NCBI RefSeq assembly: GCF_013385985.1
Contig: NZ_JACAOY010000004.1
Coordinates: 426-64,425 of the forward strand
DNA: 64,000 bases
DNA from: Pseudomonas sp. B6002
Lineage (GTDB): Bacteria > Pseudomonadota > Gammaproteobacteria > Pseudomonadales > Pseudomonadaceae
Direction of reading: 5' to 3'
Made by a program: the position numbers and the translations under genes. The stretch's first letter is position 1. Every line of letters begins with the position of its first letter. The notes under the pieces are model-generated. The model saw only the letters and a list, made by a program, of their open reading frames with translations, was not told the DNA's origin and did not search any database. Shown in pieces: positions 56,659 to 63,638 of this stretch.

Positions 56659-58659
56659 TCAGTAACCGAATGCCAACCACCTAACAGGGACACCATTTAC
56701 CGTCCCCGTTCGAATTTTGAATTGTGCGTTCGATACAACAACGCCCATCGTCATATACTCCGTGCTACCGCCTCCCGAGTTGCCATCAACGTTAACGGTT
56801 GCGCCCAGATAAGCGCAGTTCGTAGCGAATGCTATAGGGAAGCTCAATGTTGCAGTCGACGAATTGATACTGCCCCATTGAATGGTCAAGCCACCTAGCC
56901 AAGAAGGGAATATGAGGTAACCGTTTGCGGTTAGAGAAGCAGCAAAGCCGAAGCGTAACTTTTTCGGGCTAACAAAAACTGAGTCGCTGGCGCCATCATT
57001 CACTTGGCCTTGCGTACCCACTTTCGCAGTGCCTTGGTTACTCTCGGTTGCCTGCGATGCGAGCGCAGCCAGAGCCGCGATATCAATATTTCCCTGATTT
57101 ACTGGTGAGTTCCAGGCCTTGATGCACCACATGACGGCCAGGTTTCGAGGACGTGTAACCCCAAAATTATTACCTTCGGCCGCCATCGTGCCGCCGCTAC
57201 CGCTAATGCCACCATACGCAGCACCTGGGTAATCCCCCGCGCTACCGATATCCAACCCGTATGCAGCACGAGCGTTCGATTCCGGCGTTACGGTCGCGTT
57301 GTACAGCCCCGTGATAGTGACGGTTGTGATCGTCGAATCTATCGTCTGAAGGCTACCCTTCTGTGCGCTCCCAAGCTCCCGTCCGGCATCCACTCCGCGA
57401 CCATGGTCCCAACCACGCAAGAACTCTCCACGCGACTCAGGCAATCGGAAGTACCCGGCAGGTTCGCCCCCCGTGTTGAACGTAGTACCGAGGTATGCCG
57501 CCAGATCGGGGTAGGTCGCAATGCTCTTTACACTGCCGTCCAACTCCAGGTAGCCGGGCGGTACGGCAGTTTTGGGGAATGGAACGATCGAGCCGACGGG
57601 AACGGCGGATTTCAACGTATCGAGTTCACTGACAAGTGCGGCGACATCGATGCTTCCCTGATTGATCGGAGCGTTCCAAGCCTTGATGCAGTACATCACG
57701 GCAATACTGCGCGGGCGTGTTTCACTCGCGATACGGGGATCGCCGTTCACGCCATCATTAATAGGGGTGACAACTGTAGGGCCAAGAACCGTATCACCTA
57801 CTTTGTTTGATACGAATGGCCCGTTCGACGTTTCACTGATAACGCCCGCTCTACCACGCAATTCATGACCATGACCTTGAAAAGAGTCCGCGCGCCAACT
57901 ACCGATGCCACGGCCTAGGTCAACGCCCCGCCCATGATCCCACCCACGCAAAAACTCCCCACGCGACTCCGGCAGTCGGAAATTCCCAACCCCCTCATCG
58001 CCCTTATTGAACGCAGTCCCCAGGAACTTCGCCAAATCCGGGTACGCCGCAGCGCTCTTCACACTGCCGTCAATTTCCAGGAACCCAACCGGTACCTTAT
58101 CCACCGGAAACGCCACCATCGAACCCACGGGCAGCGCCGAAGATTGAGCAATCAGCGCCTCAATCTCAGCCTTCGAATACGTCCCCTGCTTCAGGTAATC
58201 CATCACCCAAGCCCGAGTCGCTTTTACCACCGTGTCATCAATCAACAACGTGACAATCGAGGCATTGCTCGTCTCGAAAATCGAGCGGATATAAAACTCC
58301 TTACCCGACCCGGACGTAGCCAGCACCGGCTTGTACGACTCCGGATATTTCACGATGGCGTACAGAATCCCGGTGTCGGTCCACAGCCCGGCCTCTCGCA
58401 CGTACCAGCCACCAACATCCGAAGGAATGGTGACTTCGGCCATCAGCCAGTTGGCGTTTTTTTCATCTTGAAACAGCGCATTCAACGGCCCGCGCCAGAC
58501 TTCGCGTTTCAGCGCTTTTGCGTTGGCATCCGGGTTGTAGACGGCGCCGTTGCCGTCGCCGACGGAGATCTGCGCCAGTTTGATCGGCACGCCCGCCGCC
58601 TTGCAGGCGGTTTCGTAGGCGATCCCCGCATTCGTGAGCAGGGTGTAATAGTCAGCCAT
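56659..58659 (-). CDS. Tail fibre (receptor-binding), R-type cluster
   Basis: A 666-aa fibre. Residues 1-150 form the attachment domain (ADYYTLLTNAGIAYETACKAAG). Two collar-type modules follow in tandem (about 175-340 and 352-525), sharing NFRLPESRGEFLRGWDHGRGVD / YFRLPESRGEFLRGWDHGRGVD and TRPRSIAVMYCIKAWN / TRPRNLAVMWCIKAWN. The C-terminal 90 residues (NGYLIFPSWLGGLTIQWGS ... GVPVRWLAFGY) match the gp53-like fibre tip. The tip region is poorer in GC. It sets target specificity. Confidence 0.9.
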   Translation of the reverse strand: MADYYTLLTNAGIAYETACKAAGVPIKLAQISVGDGNGAVYNPDANAKALKREVWRGPLNALFQDEKNANWLMAEVTIPSDVGGWYVREAGLWTDTGILYAIVKYPESYKPVLATSGSGKEFYIRSIFETSNASIVTLLIDDTVVKATRAWVMDYLKQGTYSKAEIEALIAQSSALPVGSMVAFPVDKVPVGFLEIDGSVKSAAAYPDLAKFLGTAFNKGDEGVGNFRLPESRGEFLRGWDHGRGVDLGRGIGSWRADSFQGHGHELRGRAGVISETSNGPFVSNKVGDTVLGPTVVTPINDGVNGDPRIASETRPRSIAVMYCIKAWNAPINQGSIDVAALVSELDTLKSAVPVGSIVPFPKTAVPPGYLELDGSVKSIATYPDLAAYLGTTFNTGGEPAGYFRLPESRGEFLRGWDHGRGVDAGRELGSAQKGSLQTIDSTITTVTITGLYNATVTPESNARAAYGLDIGSAGDYPGAAYGGISGSGGTMAAEGNNFGVTRPRNLAVMWCIKAWNSPVNQGNIDIAALAALASQATESNQGTAKVGTQGQVNDGASDSVFVSPKKLRFGFAASLTANGYLIFPSWLGGLTIQWGSINSSTATLSFPIAFATNCAYLGATVNVDGNSGGGSTEYMTMGVVVSNAQFKIRTGTVNGVPVRWLAFGY

Positions 58660-59289
58660 TTAGTGCTCCTGTGGATAAAGGGTGGTGGTTTCGACGGTGT
58701 ACAGCCCGGCCGCCATAAAAGCGCGGCCCGTGGCCTCGACTCCTGCCAGCACGTTGGGGTAGATCGTGGTCAGTTCGCCGCACAACGTGGCGGCGCCGAT
58801 GAAGTGACGGCCCGAAGCACTCAGGCCTACGGAGATCGACAAAATGTCGCGCTCGCTCTTGGCGTCAGCCAGGCGGCGATCGAGTCGGGCGTCGATGATT
58901 TCGCTGTAGGGCAATTCGGTGTAGGCCCGTACGGAAAAGCTGTAGGGCACGCCAGGCGGTGTTTGTTCGTACCAGGCACGCACCTCTGGGGTGAGTTGCA
59001 GACCTTTGGCCGCGTTTTCCAAAGCCTGTCGCGTGCCAGCCTGGCGAGCAGTGGGCCAGGCGAGTTTGACGGTCAGGCGTTTCTCGGCCTCGGGGGCCGT
59101 GGAACTCCATTCGTTCACCGCGCGGTCTGCCGCCAGGTAAGGCAAAAACGACGCCGGTGTGCGATCCGGGTCCATCAATTGCGGGAACGGTGGAGTCACC
59201 CGCTCCAGCAACTGGCCAAAGCCCAGATCCAGCGCCTTTTCCAGCGGTGAGCTGTTGGCGGGCAACAGGCTCGCTTTGGGTTCACTCAT
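58660..59289 (-). CDS. Baseplate protein, P2 gpI-like
   Basis: A 209-aa baseplate wedge protein (LLPANSSPLEKALDLGFGQLLERVTPPFPQLMDPDRTP, FLPYLAADRAVNEWSSTAPEAEKR). The start at 59289 gives a 4-nt ATGA overlap with the gpJ stop. It connects baseplate to fibre. Confidence 0.92.
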   Translation of the reverse strand: MSEPKASLLPANSSPLEKALDLGFGQLLERVTPPFPQLMDPDRTPASFLPYLAADRAVNEWSSTAPEAEKRLTVKLAWPTARQAGTRQALENAAKGLQLTPEVRAWYEQTPPGVPYSFSVRAYTELPYSEIIDARLDRRLADAKSERDILSISVGLSASGRHFIGAATLCGELTTIYPNVLAGVEATGRAFMAAGLYTVETTTLYPQEH

Positions 59290-60281
59290 AGCGTGCGCAC
59301 CTCCACCTCGACGCCCGTGCAATACGGGGCCTGGAACGCGCTGCTGATGATCGGTTCCAGAGGCTCGAGAATCTGCAACTGGGCGGCGCCGGCACTGTGG
59401 ATGGCGTAGTCGATCCAGCTTGGATCGACGCGACCTTCCAGGCGGTGGCAGGAATCGGCGTAGGTTTGCAGCAGTTTTTGCGCCGCGACTTGGGTCAATC
59501 CCGAATCGGGGCCGGCGTTGATCTTGGCCACCACGCGAATTTTGTAGCGCTGGATCTGCGCGCCCTGGACGGTCACTCGATCAGTTTCCGGTCGCACATC
59601 GGGCCGCGCGAAATGTCGACGCACACCGTCAAGCAAATCGGCAGAGGCCGTGCCATCGCCATCCCGTGAAAGCACGGTGACCATCACCTCGCCGGGGGCG
59701 GTGCGCCGGCCATTGCCGTCCTTGACCTGTGCCGCATAACCATCCGGGTCGAAGGTGTAGCTGACGGTGACCACGCCTGGTGTAGCGCTTTGCACCTTCA
59801 CCGACGGCCGTTCACCGAGGGTGAAGACTTCGCGGCGATACTGCATCCGCGAGCCCGCTGCCGGCGCATGGGGCGCCAGGTAATAACGCAGGCGGGCGTC
59901 ATCATCGCTTTCCAGAATCGGCGGCACCGGCGGGAATGCAGCCGGGTCGCCGGGGTCGAGTACCTGGCGCTCCAGGCCCATGTCGGCCAGGCGGGCATCC
60001 AGGTTGCTACCAGTGGCCCACCACGCCAGCATCTGCTTGATGCGGGCGTTGTATTTGCGTTCATGGGTTTGCAGGCGCACGCAAAAGGCTTCCAGGGCCA
60101 GGGTCAGCAGCTCACTTTCGTTGTCGAGGCTGACCTTGAGTTTGGCCGCGCTTTGCGGCGCACGGGTGGCGACGTAATCGACGACGAAGGCTTTGAACTC
60201 GGCCAATAGAGGTTCGAACTCATCGACAGCGATGATCGCCGGTTCTGCCAGTTGGTTCTGGCCAGGGATCAGCATGCTCAT
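59286..60281 (-). CDS. Baseplate wedge protein, P2 gpJ-like
   Basis: A 331-aa wedge protein (AEPAIIAVDEFEPLLAEFKAFVVDYVATRAP, NARIKQMLAWWATGSNLDARLADMGLERQ, DDARLRYYLAPHAPAAGSRMQYRREVF). The ATG overlaps the gpW stop by 4 nt. Confidence 0.93.
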   Translation of the reverse strand: MSMLIPGQNQLAEPAIIAVDEFEPLLAEFKAFVVDYVATRAPQSAAKLKVSLDNESELLTLALEAFCVRLQTHERKYNARIKQMLAWWATGSNLDARLADMGLERQVLDPGDPAAFPPVPPILESDDDARLRYYLAPHAPAAGSRMQYRREVFTLGERPSVKVQSATPGVVTVSYTFDPDGYAAQVKDGNGRRTAPGEVMVTVLSRDGDGTASADLLDGVRRHFARPDVRPETDRVTVQGAQIQRYKIRVVAKINAGPDSGLTQVAAQKLLQTYADSCHRLEGRVDPSWIDYAIHSAGAAQLQILEPLEPIISSAFQAPYCTGVEVEVRTL

Positions 60282-60610
60282 GTGACAACCTCGAAGGATT
60301 GTTGGCGGTTTTTCCAGGTGCCGGCAAAACGCAGCAACAAACCTGCGCCCTGGCGGGTGGCGACAATGACCTGGGGTTGAAAATCAGCAATGCCGTTCTG
60401 GGTGTTGTAAAACGCTTGAGCCGCGTGGCTCTGGGCGAGAAGCAGCAAATCGTCGCCCAGGTTCTGGCCGAGCAGTTGGGGGATGAGCGAGCCGTACAAC
60501 GGCCGCTTCTGACGCGTGCCCACAGGGGTGGTCAGCGCTCGGGTGGCACGCTGCACAAATTGCAGCCAGTCATCGACGGCTGCCCCGGTGTTCCTATCGA
60601 TTCCGATCAT
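60278..60610 (-). CDS. Baseplate protein, P2 gpW-like (gp25 family)
   Basis: A 110-aa gp25-like wedge protein (IGIDRNTGAAVDDWLQFVQRATRALTTPVGTRQKRPLYGS). The TTP.GTR...PxYG pattern is diagnostic of the family. It lies between gpV and gpJ as in P2. Confidence 0.93.
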   Translation of the reverse strand: MIGIDRNTGAAVDDWLQFVQRATRALTTPVGTRQKRPLYGSLIPQLLGQNLGDDLLLLAQSHAAQAFYNTQNGIADFQPQVIVATRQGAGLLLRFAGTWKNRQQSFEVVT

Positions 60611-60619
60611 GGCAAATCC

Positions 60620-61231
60620 TTATGCGCTGCTGATCACTCGGCCTTGGTGATCCACCACCGGGCCGCTCAAATGCACGCCGGCCGCATCCAGCAACACGCC
60701 GCTGGCGCCGAGTTGCAGGGTGATGCTCTGGGCCGTCATCGTCAGGCTGGCGGCACCGACCTTGACCTCGACCTGTTCGCGGGAGCCGCTGAACGTGGTA
60801 GGGCCGTTAATCCAATTGAAGGTGTGGCTGACGTCGTCGTAGTCGCTTTGGGTGCCGTCCTGATGGCGGCGACGTGTTAGCGAAGCAACACTCGATACAG
60901 GCGGAAACAGACTACTGTTGAGGCCGAACAAAGCCACGGACTGCGCGCCCCCTTCCCCGCTGCCATAGTTGAGCAACAGGCATTGCTCGCCGATTGACGG
61001 GATGCGGGTTTCGGTCTGTGCCCCCGCGCTGGGGTTGAAGAACCGGATGGCCGGGGTAAGCAACTCGCCGTGGCTGATCTTGCAGGTATTGCTGACAGCG
61101 TCCACTTCCTGGCACACACCGATGCGGCAGAAGCTTTCGGCGCGGCGGTAGAGGTCTTCGAGTTGGGCTTCCATTTCAGCCAGGCGCTCGACGATCGGCC
61201 CCAGTTGCATGCGTAGCAATGCATCGAACAT
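60620..61231 (-). CDS. Baseplate spike, P2 gpV-like
   Basis: A 203-aa spike protein. An N-terminal helical part (LGPIVERLAEMEAQLEDLYRRAESF) precedes an OB-fold (RIGVCQEVDAVSNTCKISHGELLTPAIRFFNPSAG, GEQCLLLNYGSGEGGAQSVALFGL) and a C-terminal beta-helix. It forms the membrane-piercing tip. Confidence 0.92.
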   Translation of the reverse strand: MFDALLRMQLGPIVERLAEMEAQLEDLYRRAESFCRIGVCQEVDAVSNTCKISHGELLTPAIRFFNPSAGAQTETRIPSIGEQCLLLNYGSGEGGAQSVALFGLNSSLFPPVSSVASLTRRRHQDGTQSDYDDVSHTFNWINGPTTFSGSREQVEVKVGAASLTMTAQSITLQLGASGVLLDAAGVHLSGPVVDHQGRVISSA

Positions 61232-61234
61232 GGA

Positions 61235-61738
61235 CTACTCCAGCAAGGGGCGATATTGGTCAGGGTCATCGATGTTCGAAACTTCCCACGTGCGGGCAAA
61301 CAGCGGTGTGCCGGTAGGATCTTCGAGCAGCGACGGGCCGAGGTAGAGGGTTTGGGTGAAGGACACGGTCCAGGTGTCGTAGTCCGTTTCTGCAATGGAT
61401 GAAGTCGACGGCGCCGCGACAATGTTGGTGGGCAAGTCGCATTGGTCTGGCGGCAGGCCCCAGCGATTATCCAGGGCCAGGTCCATCACTTGGCTGGCCA
61501 GATCGCAGGCGTCGAAAGGGGCTGAGCCGGCAGGTACATTGACCTTGAGCAAAACCGTGAGGGCATGAGCCTTGCGCCCGTCCATGGAGCGAAAACCAGG
61601 CCCATTGCGTTCAATGCTGATCAAGACGCCGGGGCCTTGAGCGTCCAGGTGTGTTCCCAAGCTCAGCTGTGGGAAAGCGTTCTTCAACGCCAGCCCAATG
61701 GCTTCGGGAAGCCGGGAAGGTTTTTCAATAAGTGTCAT
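61235..61738 (-). CDS. PA0615-like tailocin protein
   Basis: A 167-aa protein between the holin and gpV genes, the position of PA0615 in the R2-pyocin cluster (from memory). It resembles phage gp37-type or tail-completion proteins (LPEAIGLALKNAFPQLSLGTHLDAQGPGVLISIE, WTVSFTQTLYLGPSLLEDPTG). The start at 61738 was chosen as the first ATG before recognisable protein. Confidence 0.8.
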   Translation of the reverse strand: MTLIEKPSRLPEAIGLALKNAFPQLSLGTHLDAQGPGVLISIERNGPGFRSMDGRKAHALTVLLKVNVPAGSAPFDACDLASQVMDLALDNRWGLPPDQCDLPTNIVAAPSTSSIAETDYDTWTVSFTQTLYLGPSLLEDPTGTPLFARTWEVSNIDDPDQYRPLLE

Positions 61739-61760
61739 TGGGTCGCGTCCTTGCAGCGGG

Positions 61761-62105
61761 TTACGGCTGATCCGGGCGAGACGTCGGGGTCTCGTTGACC
61801 CCGATGCGCTTGGCCGCCCAGCGTTCATAAAGGCCGATGGCGACGTCCGCGCCGGCCATGGCGGTGAGGCAACCAATGGCACCCGCGGTCCAGATCGACA
61901 TGCCGGCGGCGTAGCACAGCATCAACGCCGAAACCCCGCAGACCATGCACGCCCCGGACCGCAGGGCCAGGCGCCGTATTAGCGACCAGCCACGGGCGCC
62001 CTCTTTGTCGGCGCGCCACATTTCGCCGGACACCCCGCCGATCAGGGCCAGTGCGATCACCAGCCAGATCGGCATTTCCGCTAACGCTTGCTGCTCGTTT
62101 GTCAT
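61761..62105 (-). CDS. Holin, R-pyocin type
   Basis: A 114-aa membrane protein (TNEQQALAEMPIWLVIALALIGGVSGEMWRADKEGARGW, then CMVCGVSALMLCYAAGMSIWTAGAIGCLTAMAGADVAIG). It has about three membrane helices and closely resembles the P. aeruginosa pyocin holin PA0614 from memory. AGGAGG lies 6 nt before the ATG. It is the first structural-operon gene and the only holin seen; its partner endolysin is 22 kb downstream. Confidence 0.92.
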   Translation of the reverse strand: MTNEQQALAEMPIWLVIALALIGGVSGEMWRADKEGARGWSLIRRLALRSGACMVCGVSALMLCYAAGMSIWTAGAIGCLTAMAGADVAIGLYERWAAKRIGVNETPTSRPDQP

Positions 62106-62178
62106 GTCACGCCTCCTGGCTGAGCACTGCCGGCAACGTGCCGGTTTCCTTGGTAAATCCATACAGTGGTAGGCATTC

Positions 62179-62204
62179 CAAAAAGCCCGGTCGCCCGGGC
62201 TTTT
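62179..62204 (-). terminator. Terminator-like hairpin in the tailocin leader
   Basis: AAAAAGCCCGG-TCG-CCCGGGCTTTT forms a strong hairpin with T-run on the transcribed strand. It lies about 330 nt downstream of the predicted promoter and 74 nt before the holin ATG, so transcription must pass it to reach the structural genes. Confidence 0.8.
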
Positions 62205-62368
62205 CAGTAATGATGTCCTCGGTCTTTCGGCGCTACTGGCGCGGTACGGACCTTTCCTCGATGTTTTTCCGACCACGATCCCTGTCTGCCGGATAACTGC
62301 TTCTGGTGCTTTACGCTGCACACCCGGGCCAGTTGCCAACCCTCTGAACCGTTATGAGGCCGGTTCAT
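62204..62368 (-). CDS. Possible small basic leader protein
   Basis: A 54-aa open frame (NRPHNGSEGWQLARVCSVKHQ ... GKVRTAPVAPKDRGHHY). Its stop falls at the edge of the leader terminator hairpin. It is strongly basic. The ribosome site is poor (AGG only). No family is recognised, and it may be non-coding. Confidence 0.3.
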   Translation of the reverse strand: MNRPHNGSEGWQLARVCSVKHQKQLSGRQGSWSEKHRGKVRTAPVAPKDRGHHY

Positions 62369-62397
62369 CGCTGCCTGTTCTTGAAGCGGTGGTGAAA

Positions 62398-62502
62398 CTA
62401 AAGAGCGTCGGCATCCTTGCCGGTGTTGCCTGGCATCCCTGCCATCGCTTCGATGGCGTCCATGCCGGTGTTGCATGCCTTCCTTGTCTTCCTTGGCAGC
62501 AT
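62398..62502 (-). CDS. Possible 34-aa leader peptide
   Basis: A short open frame (LPRKTRKACNTGMDAIEAMAG ...) with GGAGG 8 nt before the ATG, about 35 nt after the predicted transcription start. Too short for family assignment. It could be a translated leader peptide. Confidence 0.35.
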   Translation of the reverse strand: MLPRKTRKACNTGMDAIEAMAGMPGNTGKDADAL

Positions 62503-62519
62503 CCTTGCCGCCTCCACCA
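62411..62519. repeat. Short direct repeats in the tailocin leader
   Basis: TGCCGGTGTTGC occurs at 62418-62429 and 62463-62474 (45 nt apart). GCATCCTTGCC occurs at 62411-62421 and 62509-62519. Together they fill the low-complexity central leader. Confidence 0.55.
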
Positions 62520-62544
62520 GGCCTTATTGGCTGGCTTGAGATGA

Positions 62545-62573
62545 AGAATATGCATGTATGCATATACAGTCAA
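62545..62573 (-). promoter_or_regulatory. Predicted sigma70 promoter of the tailocin operon
   Basis: On the minus strand TTGACT (62573-62568), a 17-nt spacer and TATTCT (62550-62545) form a near-consensus promoter. Transcription would start near 62538 and run to the holin and tail genes. One palindromic operator lies in the spacer and another covers the -35. Confidence 0.75.
62549..62564. promoter_or_regulatory. Operator-like site A (promoter spacer)
   Basis: TATGCATGTATGCATA, a near-perfect 16-bp palindrome. It overlaps the spacer and first bases of the -10 of the predicted tailocin promoter. Consensus of the four sites: WATGCAnnWWTGCATW. Confidence 0.75.
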
Positions 62574-62587
62574 TGCACAAATGCATT
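62572..62587. promoter_or_regulatory. Operator-like site B (-35 region)
   Basis: AATGCACAAATGCATT. It is centred 23 nt from site A and overlaps the predicted -35 box. Confidence 0.72.
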
Positions 62588-62602
62588 TATTTTTCCTGAT
62601 GA

Positions 62603-62618
62603 AATGCACGAATGCATT
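62603..62618. promoter_or_regulatory. Operator-like site C (upstream)
   Basis: AATGCACGAATGCATT. It differs from site B at one base and lies 31 nt further upstream of the promoter, a spacing of about three helical turns. Confidence 0.7.
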
Positions 62619-62660
62619 TTCAGCCTTGTGGGCAGCGGGATTGGTGGTTTTTTGCAGACG

Positions 62661-62690
62661 AAAAAAAGCCCGCTCGTGGGCGGGCTTTTT
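62661..62690 (-). terminator. Terminator of the repressor gene
   Basis: Stem GCCCGC (62668-62673) / GCGGGC (62680-62685) flanked by A7 and T5. It begins 14 nt after the repressor stop and insulates it from the tailocin promoter. Confidence 0.9.
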
Positions 62691-62704
62691 CTTACGGAGG
62701 AAGG

Positions 62705-63439
62705 TTATCGGGCGTACATGCCCCACCAGAATACATGGCCGAGGATGCTGATCTGCTCATCCTGGATTTCCTGGAAGCTGTAGTCTTCGTCCGGGTGCTC
62801 ATCGCGATTGAAACTGCGCAGGCGAATCCCGGAAGGCAGGCGGTAGAGCTGTTTCACGCGCAACTGGCCATTGTGATTGATGGCATACAAGTCGCCATCC
62901 ACGATGTCGCCGATGCCGCTCTTGCCCGCGTTCACCCCGACCGTGGCGCCGTCACGCAGCACCGGCAACATGCTGTTGCCACGTACCGTTACGCACTTGG
63001 CCTGGTCGAACTGCACACCGTTGTGGCGAAGGCTGCGCTTGCCAAACCGCAGGCTGGCTTTCTCGCTTTCCTCGATGACGAATCTTCCTGATCCAGCAGC
63101 CAATTCAACCTCGCGCAAAAAGGGGATCGACACCTCGTCATCATTAACGGGCGTGTCGTCGTCCCACAGGCTTATGTCCTTGAGTTCGGAATGCATCGGG
63201 TCACGCCCCTCCTCCCGCGAAACGCCCACCGCCACGCGCCCGCGCAGTTGATCGGTGCTCACGCGAAAGTACTCGGCGATGCGGGAAATATGCTTGTCCG
63301 ACGGATCCACGATCTTGCCGCTGAGGATCCGTGACAGCGTGGATTGAGGCACGCCGGTACGCCGGTGAAGCTCCGTGGGGGAGATCCGGTCGCGGTCCAG
63401 CAGTTCTCTTAATACGGTTGAAACGTTGCGTTTTTGCAT
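62705..63439 (-). CDS. LexA-like (S24) tailocin repressor
   Basis: A 244-aa regulator. The N-terminal helix-turn-helix ([22 protein letters not shown]) binds DNA. The C-terminal S24 peptidase has the self-cleavage site Ala-Gly in ELAAGSGRF, nucleophile Ser in [13 protein letters not shown] and the base Lys in [11 protein letters not shown]. Like PrtR and CI repressors it should be inactivated by RecA* after DNA damage. The start at 63439 (MQKRNVS) gives a normal N-terminus, though no clear ribosome site is seen; the frame also opens 19 codons earlier at 63496, across site D. Confidence 0.9.
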   Translation of the reverse strand: MQKRNVSTVLRELLDRDRISPTELHRRTGVPQSTLSRILSGKIVDPSDKHISRIAEYFRVSTDQLRGRVAVGVSREEGRDPMHSELKDISLWDDDTPVNDDEVSIPFLREVELAAGSGRFVIEESEKASLRFGKRSLRHNGVQFDQAKCVTVRGNSMLPVLRDGATVGVNAGKSGIGDIVDGDLYAINHNGQLRVKQLYRLPSGIRLRSFNRDEHPDEDYSFQEIQDEQISILGHVFWWGMYAR

Positions 63440-63474
63440 AACGGGGATGATGACGGGGGATTTAGGGGTTGGCA

Positions 63475-63490
63475 AATGCAAATTTGCATA
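63475..63490. promoter_or_regulatory. Operator-like site D upstream of the repressor
   Basis: AATGCAAATTTGCATA contains a perfect 14-bp palindrome (63476-63489). It lies 36 nt before the repressor ATG and fits the pattern of sites A-C, so autoregulation is likely. A further half-site TGCAT follows at 63496-63500. Confidence 0.72.
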
Positions 63491-63638
63491 TTTCATGCAT
63501 TTACCTTGCCGGGATACCTATCCGTTTGCGAACTGCGTAGCCACGACCTCGCGTGTTAACCTTGCCGCCATCGCAAAATCGCAGGGCCGAATGCCCCACC
63601 TTTGCCCCACTCCTTTCAACGAATTTGCCTACGACCCA

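Noticed and set aside
41430-62105. F-type (flexible, lambda-like) tailocin
   Set aside because: Both clusters encode sheaths and contractile baseplates. No lambda-like tail genes (M, L, K, I, J types) were seen.
62549-62587. LexA boxes controlling the tailocin promoter directly
   Set aside because: No CTGT-N8-ACAG match is present near the promoter. The only good LexA box found is at recA.
62545-62620. CRISPR-like short repeats
   Set aside because: The repeated ATGCA blocks are palindromic, unevenly spaced and overlap a promoter, which fits operators rather than an array. No CRISPR array or cas gene is visible anywhere.
62105-62704. prtN-like activator gene in the leader
   Set aside because: No frame in this stretch shows PrtN-like sequence. 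The two short ORFs do not resemble it and are listed as uncertain.
38760-63439. Intact or inducible prophage
   Set aside because: No integrase, terminase, portal, capsid, replication gene or attachment repeat is seen. Only regulation, tails and lysis are present, so a tailocin is the better call.
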